Source: Calidifonticultor sp964387355 (GTDB lineage Bacteria; Actinomycetota; Humimicrobiia; Humimicrobiales; Humimicrobiaceae). From it: a DNA stretch of 58,086 nucleotides. Made by a program: the position numbers and the translations under genes. Of the stretch, positions 18,294 to 25,027 are shown in pieces. The notes under the pieces were generated by a model. The model did no database searches and was not told the DNA's origin. It saw only the letters and a program-made list of their open reading frames with translations. The stretch is from contig CAYLWJ010000015.1 in the NCBI GenBank assembly GCA_964387355.1, forward strand, positions 1-58,086, read 5' to 3'. Every line of letters begins with the position of its first letter. Within the stretch, counting starts at the first letter, position 1.

Positions 18294-19457
18294 TTGTTAA
18301 GTGATAATAATCAAGAAGAAATTAAATTAAATAAAAATAAAACTAGTTTTAAAACCATTAAGCCGAAATTTGCAGTTATTGGAGCAGGGCATGGCGGAAA
18401 AGCCATGGCAGCTCATCTTGCATTAAAAGGTTTTTCTGTAAAACTTTACAATAGGACTTTAGCCAAAATTTTACCAATAATAAAAATGAAAGGGATTGAA
18501 GTAGAGGGTGAAGTAAGTGGTTTTGGGAAAATTGAACTTGCAACTGATAATATAAGTGACGCAATAGAAGGCTCCGACGTAATATTAGTTGCTGTACCTG
18601 CTTTTGCTCATGCATCTATTGCTGAAAGATGTGCTCCCTATTTAAAAGATGGACAAATAGTTTTGCTTAATCCAGGCAGAACCTGTGGCGCACTTGAATT
18701 TATAAATATTTTAAGAGAGAGAGGAAATAAAAATGATGTAACAGTTGCTGAAGCTCAAACTTTTATATATGCATCAAGAGGAATGGGCCCAGCTTCAGTG
18801 AAAATTTTTAGAATAAAACAGGCAATTCCTGTTGGGGCAATACCAGCAATAAAAACTGAAAAAATTTTAGACATTATTAATAAGGCATACCCTGAATTTA
18901 TATCTGCAACAAGTGTAATAGAAACTAGTTTTAACAATATTGGTGCTGTATTTCATCCTGCAATTACACTCTTAAATGCAAGCAGGATAGAGTCTACCAT
19001 GGGTAATTTTCAGTTTTATATTGAAGGTGTAACAAATGCAGTTGCTAAGGTGTTGGAGGCAGTAGATAAAGAACGAGTTGAAGTAGCCTATACTTTAAGG
19101 TGTAAAAATGTTTTAAGTGCTCTTGATTGGCTTACTATGGCATACAATGTTGTTGAGGATAACTTATTTGATGGGATTCACAGCAACCCAGGTTATTATG
19201 GGATTATGGCGCCAAAAACAATAAATACAAGATATATAAAAGAGGATGTTCCAATGAGTTTGGTTCCCATATCTGAATTTGGCCGCTTATTTGGGGTAAG
19301 TACAAAGGCAATAGATTCTTTAATAGAACTAGCAAACGTTATTTTTAAAACTGACTTTAGAAAGTCAGGAAGAAATTTAACAAGACTTGGACTTGAAAAT
19401 TTATCGTTAGATCAAATAAGAAATGTTTTTATTAATGGTTATCCTAATAATTTTTAA
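18294..19457 (+). CDS. NAD/NADP octopine/nopaline dehydrogenase family protein
   Basis: The 387-residue protein has an N-terminal Rossmann domain with GAGHGGKAMAAHLALKG (about 29-45) and a C-terminal octopine-dehydrogenase domain with the family block NNIGAVFHPAITLLNASRIES (about 216-236), which contains the conserved HP pair. Opine dehydrogenases reductively condense an amino acid with a 2-oxo acid, or run the reverse. The C-terminal fold is shared with GpsA-like and ketopantoate reductase-like enzymes, so the exact reaction is open. Start is TTG 18294 with AGGTG upstream. The next gene starts 34 bp downstream and encodes a fused cobalamin-dependent mutase-like protein, suggesting a two-step pathway in which this enzyme oxidises or reduces an amino-acid-derived intermediate. 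Confidence 0.85.
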   Translation: MLSDNNQEEIKLNKNKTSFKTIKPKFAVIGAGHGGKAMAAHLALKGFSVKLYNRTLAKILPIIKMKGIEVEGEVSGFGKIELATDNISDAIEGSDVILVAVPAFAHASIAERCAPYLKDGQIVLLNPGRTCGALEFINILRERGNKNDVTVAEAQTFIYASRGMGPASVKIFRIKQAIPVGAIPAIKTEKILDIINKAYPEFISATSVIETSFNNIGAVFHPAITLLNASRIESTMGNFQFYIEGVTNAVAKVLEAVDKERVEVAYTLRCKNVLSALDWLTMAYNVVEDNLFDGIHSNPGYYGIMAPKTINTRYIKEDVPMSLVPISEFGRLFGVSTKAIDSLIELANVIFKTDFRKSGRNLTRLGLENLSLDQIRNVFINGYPNNF

Positions 19458-19491
19458 CTAGAAATTTATTAAAAAGTAAAAGGATTTTAAA

Positions 19492-21150
19492 TTGAAAAAA
19501 CTTTTAGCATGCGCTGTTGGAAGCTGTGTACATGTGGCAGGTATTATTAATTTTTTAAACATTGCTAAAAATTTAGGTTATGAAACTTATTATGCAGGTT
19601 GCGCAGTTAGCCCAGATGATTTAAAAAAATCTATTAATAATTTTAACCCTGATATTATTGGATTAAGCTACAGGCTAAGTCCAGAAAGCGCAGTAATGTT
19701 GTTTAAAGATATTAAAAATGAAATTATAGATGTATATAAAGACAAAGAATTTATACTAGGAACAACAGAATCAGTCTCAGATGCTTTAAAAACTGCAGGG
19801 CTTTTAAGCAGTTTTAATATTGTTTTTACTGGTGGTGAAAGTTTAGAACAAATAAAAGATTATTTATATGGGAAAAAAATAGAAAGTTTAAAAGAAAAAA
19901 TTCCTCCTCAAAATTTATTAGAAAGAATAAAGTTTAAAAAACCTTACCCAATTTTAAGACATCATTTTGGAAGGCCAACTGTTTTAGAAACTATAAAAGG
20001 TATTGAAATTATTTCAGATTCAGGTTTAGTTGATGTAGTCTCCCTTGGTCCAGACCAGAATGCTCAGGAATATTTTTTTGAGCAAGAAAAAATGGATAAA
20101 CTACAGGATGGCGCAGGAGGAGTGCCAATTAGGTCTGAAGAAGATTTAATTAATCTTTTTAAAGCAACTAGAAGAGGAAATTGGCCTTTAATGAGATGCT
20201 ATTCTGGTACAAATAATATATTAAAATTTGCGGAAGTTTTGTTAAAAACAATTAACAATGCTTGGTGTGCTGTTCCTCTTTGCTGGTATAATGAAATTGA
20301 TAATAGAAGTAAAAGAAAACTTGAAGAGGCTATTGATGAAAATCAGCAGGTTATAAAATGGCATGCAGATAGAAATATTCCTGTAGAGGTAAACGAATCA
20401 CATCATTGGAGTTTAAGATATGCACCAGATTCTGTTGCTGTTGCTGCAGCTTTTTTAGCAGCATACAATGCAAAAAAGCTTGGTGTTTCGGCATATATTG
20501 CTCAATACATGTTTAACACTCCACCTGAAACATCGTTTACTATGGATTTAGCTAAAATGCTTGCTAAAATAGAACTTATTGAGGGCTTACAAGATGTAAG
20601 CTTTAAAACTTTAAGGCAGGTTAGAACTGGACTTTACAGCATGCCAAAGGATTTTAATCAAGCAAAAGGTCAGCTTGCTTCATCCACTCTTCTACAGATG
20701 CAGTTAAATCCTGATATTGTTCATGTTGTTGCTTATTGTGAATCAAGTTATGCAGCAAAGCCCGAAGATATAATTGAAAGCTGCAATATAGTAAATAAAG
20801 TAATTGAAAATCACTTAAACGGTGTACCTGATATGAAAATTGATAAAAACGTAATTAAAAGAAAAGAAATTTTAATAAAAGAGGCGGAACTAATTATTAA
20901 TAAAGTAAAATCTGTTTATAAAGATTTAGAGAATAAAGAAAGAAAATTATTAAAATATGATGATCCATTAATTGAACCAATAATTATTGCTAAAGCTATT
21001 CGTAAAGGAATTTTAGATGCGCCTCATTTAGTGGGTGTAAATTGTGCATGTGGAAAAATTAAAACGATGTTTATTAATGGAGCAAATGTAGCAGTAGATG
21101 ATTTTGGAAATATTTTACCAGAAGAAAATAGGCTTAGAGCAATAAAATAA
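19492..21150 (+). CDS. Fused cobalamin-binding and glutamate-mutase-epsilon-like protein
   Basis: Residues 1 to about 130 form a cobalamin-binding flavodoxin-like domain: GSCVHVAG at 10-17 carries His14 of the DxHxxG motif with Cys12 in the Asp position, and FTGGES near 118 fits the later GG motif. Residues about 145-450 resemble the TIM-barrel epsilon subunit of methylaspartate (glutamate) mutase: DVVSLGPDQNAQEYF, then WCAVPLCWYNEIDNR, and QYMFNTPPETSF. Glutamate mutase is normally two proteins, MutS and MutE; here both parts lie in one 552-residue chain. The C-terminal 100 residues are helical with a Cys-Ala-Cys-Gly (CACG) motif. It starts at TTG with AAAGGA upstream. Carbon-skeleton rearrangement with adenosylcobalamin is the likely chemistry; the substrate is unknown. 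cobO (adenosyltransferase) elsewhere in this window could supply the cofactor. Confidence 0.8.
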   Translation: MKKLLACAVGSCVHVAGIINFLNIAKNLGYETYYAGCAVSPDDLKKSINNFNPDIIGLSYRLSPESAVMLFKDIKNEIIDVYKDKEFILGTTESVSDALKTAGLLSSFNIVFTGGESLEQIKDYLYGKKIESLKEKIPPQNLLERIKFKKPYPILRHHFGRPTVLETIKGIEIISDSGLVDVVSLGPDQNAQEYFFEQEKMDKLQDGAGGVPIRSEEDLINLFKATRRGNWPLMRCYSGTNNILKFAEVLLKTINNAWCAVPLCWYNEIDNRSKRKLEEAIDENQQVIKWHADRNIPVEVNESHHWSLRYAPDSVAVAAAFLAAYNAKKLGVSAYIAQYMFNTPPETSFTMDLAKMLAKIELIEGLQDVSFKTLRQVRTGLYSMPKDFNQAKGQLASSTLLQMQLNPDIVHVVAYCESSYAAKPEDIIESCNIVNKVIENHLNGVPDMKIDKNVIKRKEILIKEAELIINKVKSVYKDLENKERKLLKYDDPLIEPIIIAKAIRKGILDAPHLVGVNCACGKIKTMFINGANVAVDDFGNILPEENRLRAIK

Positions 21151-21322
21151 TTTAGGTTTTTTGAAAATTTAAGAATTATATTTATGATAAATCTTTTTTA
21201 TTAATAATTTTGTAAATAAACTAATAAATAATGTTAAATTTTAAAATTAAAAAGTATAATTTATTTTAAATATTTACTTATAAATTTAATAACTTTATAA
21301 CTTTAGGTTAGTACATAAAGAA

Positions 21323-21856
21323 ATGTCTGAAACAGAAATTTTATTATGGTCATTAGCAGTTTTTTTTGGAAGAATTGCAGATGTCAGTCTTGGAACAATT
21401 AGAATTAATTTTATAGTTAGAAGGAAAAAGATTTTTGCAGCTCTTGTAGGATTTTTGGAAGTTACAATTTTTATTTTTGTAGCCGCTCGTGTAATTCAGA
21501 ATATAAATCAAAATATTTTTGGAATATTTGCGTATGGCGCTGGTTTTGCTATAGGAACAATTGTTGGAATGACTATATCTGATAAGCTTTCAAAAGATTT
21601 AATAAGTGTAAATATTATTTCAAAAAAAGATAGCGAAATCATTGCAAATAACCTAAGAGATAGCGGTTTTGGAGCCACATGTTATAAAGGAGTAGGAAAA
21701 GATGGAAATGTAAATATTATAAATATCGTATGCAGACAGGAAAACTTGTCAAAATTAAGTAGAATAGTACTTGATATTGATCCTAATGCGTTTGTCAGTA
21801 CTCATTCTCTTGGTTCTCATAAGGGTGGTTTTTTATATGGTATTAAAAAAAAATAA
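21323..21856 (+). CDS. DUF2179 (UPF0316) membrane protein
   Basis: This 177-residue protein has three N-terminal membrane segments (about 4-22, 34-55 and 64-85) and a soluble C-terminal domain ending in HSLGSHKGGFL, matching the DUF2179/UPF0316 family (YebE-like). The motif FGRIADVSLGTIRINFIVR after the first segment is typical. Function is not established; the C-terminal DUF2179 domain is shared with YitT-type proteins and thought to bind a small ligand. It follows the mutase-like gene by 172 bp on the same strand and precedes a 12-bp repeat array. Length is normal for the family. Confidence 0.85.
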   Translation: MSETEILLWSLAVFFGRIADVSLGTIRINFIVRRKKIFAALVGFLEVTIFIFVAARVIQNINQNIFGIFAYGAGFAIGTIVGMTISDKLSKDLISVNIISKKDSEIIANNLRDSGFGATCYKGVGKDGNVNIINIVCRQENLSKLSRIVLDIDPNAFVSTHSLGSHKGGFLYGIKKK

Positions 21857-21946
21857 AAATACTAATAAGCTAAAAGCAATAAACAAATAAGCTATAAATA
21901 GGTAATAAATTTAGAAACTTATAATTAATTGTTATTAAATTAATTT

Positions 21947-22006
21947 TATTAAAGACATTATTAAAGACATTATTAAAGAGATTTTTAAAGATGTTGTTAA
22001 AGGGGT
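21947..22006. repeat. 12-bp tandem repeat, five units
   Basis: Five consecutive 12-bp units run from 21947 to 22006: TATTAAAGACAT twice exactly, then TATTAAAGAGAT, TTTTAAAGATGT and TGTTAAAGGGGT. The last unit supplies the purine-rich ribosome site for the following TTG start. Confidence 0.9.
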
Positions 22007-22013
22007 TATCCTA

Positions 22014-22199
22014 TTGGAAACATTAGTTGTTAAAAGTGACGGTTCTAAAGAAAGTTTTAATATAAATAAAATCAAGGAATCATTAATAAAATCTGGGGCT
22101 GATAACCAAACTGTAAATTTAGCTTTAAGCAAATTAGATAAATATTCAAAAAATTGTTTTGCAGGCGCAAATGCTTTATATATAAATCTTTATATATAA
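22014..22199 (+). CDS. Truncated ATP-cone domain protein
   Basis: Residues 1-40 (METLVVKSDGSKESFNINKI onward) match the start of the ATP-cone, the nucleotide-sensing domain of NrdR and ribonucleotide reductases. A complete cone is about 90 residues; here the similarity fades after about residue 45 and the ORF ends at residue 61 with GANALYINLYI, encoded by a duplicated TTTATATATAAA-like stretch. It starts at TTG with AAAGGGG upstream. It may be a remnant or a shortened standalone cone. No ribonucleotide reductase gene is in the window. I cannot tell whether it is expressed. Confidence 0.5.
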   Translation: METLVVKSDGSKESFNINKIKESLIKSGADNQTVNLALSKLDKYSKNCFAGANALYINLYI

Positions 22200-22204
22200 A
22201 TTTA

Positions 22205-22317
22205 ATAATTAGTTCTTGCTTAATAATTGACTAAAAATTTAAAAACTTAGAAGATTTTGTGCTTAATTAATTCAAATTTTTTACAAAGTAATGAATTATT
22301 CAGCATGAACTAATTAA
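22205..22317. repeat. 11-bp inverted repeat before the GpsA-like gene
   Basis: Arms ATAATTAGTTC (22205-22215) and GAACTAATTAT (22307-22317) are perfectly complementary and 91 bp apart, in the spacer between the ATP-cone fragment and the GpsA-like gene. No ORF lies between them. Confidence 0.5.
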
Positions 22318-22379
22318 TATTTAAACAGTGAATTTTGTATTTATTATAATTAATAATTTTTTTAAACTAAAGGAGAGTT

Positions 22380-23465
22380 ATGGTTTTAGATATTAATAAC
22401 TTAAAAAAGAAGATTACTGTAATTGGTGCTGGTTATATGGGAAGCGCAATAACATACCCTTTAACTGATAATGGCTTTGAAGTTAATTTAGTTGGTACTT
22501 GGCTTGATAATGAAATTATAAAATCTTCTAAAAATGGTTATCATCCTAAATTAAAGAAACCTCTGCAGGATAAAGTTTCATGTTATTACTGGGAAGATAT
22601 GCCAAAGGCAGTAAATGATTGTGATATAATATTTATTGGGGTTCTTTCAGAAGGTTTTGTAAATGTTTTTAAACAGGTATTAGATGCCTTAAATGACAAC
22701 AAAGTATTTTTTAAATTAACAAAAGGAATTGTTACGTTTGAAAATCAAATCCTACGTGCAACTCAAGCAGCTTATAAAATGCTTGTAAAAAAGTTTCCTA
22801 AACAAGAAATTTACTGGGCAACAATTGGCGGGCCTGTTAAAGCTTTTGAACTTTCAGAAAAAATTCCAACAGCAACAATTTATGCTTTAAGTGAAAATAT
22901 GTCAACTAAACTTGTATTTAGCTTTTCTACAGACTACTACCCTGTAACAATTACTGGTGATATTGCTGGTGTAGAGGTTTCTTCTGCTTTTAAAAATGTT
23001 TATTCTATTGCAATAGGTATTTGTGACGGACTCTTTAAGCCAACCAGGGAAGGTAACTACCATAATTTAAATGCTTTTCTTTTTAATCAAGCTTGTCTTG
23101 AAATGTCAAAGATTGCTAAAGCTGCTGGCGGAATACAGCAGACAGTTTTTGATATTGCTGGAATTGGCGATTTTTATGCTGCATCAATTTCAGGAAGAAA
23201 CCGTCGTTATGGAGAATACGTAGGTTTAGGAGAAAAACCTGATAAAATTTATCAAAAAATGTTTGATGAGGGTGAAGTTGCTGAAGGGTATAAAGCTTTG
23301 GAGCTGGGGATTAAATGGGTTGAGTCAATTGGATTAAACGTTAAAAATGATCTTCCGCTTCTTGAAACTCTATATAATATTGTTTTTAAATTTCAGAAAC
23401 CGCTTGAGCAAATTAATTTATTTGTAAGAAATATGAAAAAAAGATGGCAAGGACTAAAGATATAA
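22380..23465 (+). CDS. Glycerol-3-phosphate dehydrogenase-like NAD(P)-dependent protein
   Basis: The 361-residue protein has the GpsA layout: Rossmann motif VIGAGYMGSAITYPL (about 14-28), KLTKGIV, the catalytic-lysine region EVSSAFKNVYSIAIGICDGL, and GDFYAASISGRNRRYGEYVG, which corresponds to the substrate-binding block of GpsA. It would interconvert DHAP and sn-glycerol 3-phosphate for lipid synthesis. It is somewhat longer and more divergent than standard GpsA, so another 3-carbon or sugar-phosphate substrate is possible, and I leave out the symbol. Ribosome site AAAGGAG precedes the ATG. The downstream glycosyltransferase starts 22 bp inside this gene, so the two are translated together. 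Confidence 0.8.
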   Translation: MVLDINNLKKKITVIGAGYMGSAITYPLTDNGFEVNLVGTWLDNEIIKSSKNGYHPKLKKPLQDKVSCYYWEDMPKAVNDCDIIFIGVLSEGFVNVFKQVLDALNDNKVFFKLTKGIVTFENQILRATQAAYKMLVKKFPKQEIYWATIGGPVKAFELSEKIPTATIYALSENMSTKLVFSFSTDYYPVTITGDIAGVEVSSAFKNVYSIAIGICDGLFKPTREGNYHNLNAFLFNQACLEMSKIAKAAGGIQQTVFDIAGIGDFYAASISGRNRRYGEYVGLGEKPDKIYQKMFDEGEVAEGYKALELGIKWVESIGLNVKNDLPLLETLYNIVFKFQKPLEQINLFVRNMKKRWQGLKI

Positions 23466-24679
23466 AAGTATTAAATAAAGATATAAAAGTGTTAAATATT
23501 GTCCCGACTCCGTTCTTTGCAGACAGGGGCTGTCATATGAGAATATTGGGCGAAATGAATGCTCTTAAAAATTTTGGCTTTAAAAACATTATTTGCACTT
23601 ATCATAATGGCAGAAATTTAGAGGGCCTTGATATAAGAAGAATTATTAATATTCCTTGGTATAAAAAACTTGAAGCAGGTCCTTCATGGCATAAGTTTTA
23701 CCTGGATATTCTTCTTTTTTTTAAAGCTGCAAGTGTATTTTTAAAAGAAAGACCTCAAATTATTTATGGACATCTGCATGAGGGTGCTTTTATTGGCGGT
23801 CTTATTAAATATTTAGTAGCTTTTGGCAAAGTTCCGCTTGTTTTTGATGTGCAAGGGAGTTTAACAGCTGAGCTTGGGACGTTTAACTGGCTGAAAAGTA
23901 AAGCTGTAAAATGTTTTTTTTATAATTTAGAAAAATTTATATGCAAGTTACCTGATTTTTTTATTTGCAGTTCCGTGTCCAATGGAGATATTATTAAAAA
24001 CAGATTTAATATTAGTCCTCAAAAGGTAAAAGTTGTTATAGATGGTGTTCATACAGATTTTTTTAACAAAAATCTAAGTGTAAATTTCAAAAGAGAGTTT
24101 AGAAATAAATTAGGCATTCCTGAAAATAACCCACTTGTTATCTTTACAGGCGCACTGCTTGCTGCAAAAGGTATATGGAACTTAGTTGAGGCAATTCCAA
24201 TAGTTTTATCTAAAAGAAGCGATGTTTATTTTTTAATAGTAGGATATCCAGTTGAGGAAACTCAAAAAAGAATAATAGAGCTTGGAGTTGAAAAAAATGT
24301 CGTAATGACTGGGATGGTTGACTACTTTGACCTGCCTGACTATCTTATTATAAGTGACGTTGCAGTTGAACCGAAAATTGATAAGGCAGGCGAGGCTAGT
24401 GGAAAGGTTATTAATTATATGGGTGCTGGTTTGCCTGTTGTTTGTTATGATTCAAAAAATAATCGCAAGTTTTTAGATGATGGTGGCATATACGCAGAAA
24501 GGGACAGTGTTGATGCTCTTGCTGAAAAAATATTGTGGGCAGTTGAAAATTTAGAAGAGGCTAAGAAGTTAGGAAATAAAAATAAAATTAGGGTAGAAGA
24601 AGTATTTTCTTGGAACAATAGTATAAAAGATACAGTTAATGCATTTAATATGCTTATGGAGAAATATAAACTGACTTAA
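23444..24679 (+). CDS. GT4-family glycosyltransferase
   Basis: This 411-residue protein has a GT-B layout: N-terminal acceptor domain starting VLNIVPTPFFADRGCHMRI, DGVHTDFF at the domain linker, then the nucleotide-sugar domain with FTGALLAAKGIWNLVEA and the GT4 EX7E-type motif in GEASGKVINYMGAGLPVV (near 325). It probably adds a sugar to a lipid or surface polymer. The frame opens at ATG 23444 inside the preceding dehydrogenase gene. The first 14 residues include a duplicated KDIKVLN segment caused by a 21-bp tandem duplication, so the original N terminus was probably 7 residues shorter. A GTG at 23489 is another possible start. Overlap with the GpsA-like gene suggests joint work on a glycerophosphate-derived glycolipid (inference). 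Confidence 0.85.
   Translation: MARTKDIKVLNKDIKVLNIVPTPFFADRGCHMRILGEMNALKNFGFKNIICTYHNGRNLEGLDIRRIINIPWYKKLEAGPSWHKFYLDILLFFKAASVFLKERPQIIYGHLHEGAFIGGLIKYLVAFGKVPLVFDVQGSLTAELGTFNWLKSKAVKCFFYNLEKFICKLPDFFICSSVSNGDIIKNRFNISPQKVKVVIDGVHTDFFNKNLSVNFKREFRNKLGIPENNPLVIFTGALLAAKGIWNLVEAIPIVLSKRSDVYFLIVGYPVEETQKRIIELGVEKNVVMTGMVDYFDLPDYLIISDVAVEPKIDKAGEASGKVINYMGAGLPVVCYDSKNNRKFLDDGGIYAERDSVDALAEKILWAVENLEEAKKLGNKNKIRVEEVFSWNNSIKDTVNAFNMLMEKYKLT
23456..23497 (+). repeat. 21-bp tandem duplication at a gene overlap
   Basis: A 21-bp unit at 23456-23476 is repeated at 23477-23497 with one mismatch. The first copy holds the stop codon of the GpsA-like gene (23463-23465) while both copies are read through, in frame, as KDIKVLN in the glycosyltransferase. 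Confidence 0.9.
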
Positions 24680-25027
24680 CGCTAATATGCTTTAACAATC
24701 AATTAATAGTACTATCAATGGAATACTAAATAATATTAAATACTGAGCACATAATACTTAATACTTGCCACTAAAAATCTAATACTAAGAACTCAATACT
24801 TATCAATTAATATTTAATATTTATTACTTAATACCTAATACTTACACAATATTTATTTGTATGAAATTGATAAAATTCTTTTACTTGGTAATTATTTTTG
24901 TTATAATTTCGTCAAATTTTTTATTATTTTTGCATTTTTTTAAATCTAATGTCATTTGAGTTGTATACTGTTTAAAATATAGTTTAGCTAAAATATGTTT
25001 TAAGCAATTTTATAAAAGGGGAGGAAT
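24680..25027. other. Repeat-rich spacer upstream of hppA
   Basis: No gene is present. From about 24740 to 24850 the sequence is a degenerate array of TAATACTT-like units. A TATAAT hexamer at 24902-24907 with TTTTAC 17 bp upstream is a possible weak promoter for hppA and the V-ATPase genes. Confidence 0.4.

Noticed and set aside
18376..18937. Minus-strand open frames inside the opine dehydrogenase gene
   Set aside because: They are shadow frames in a gene with clear family motifs on the plus strand.
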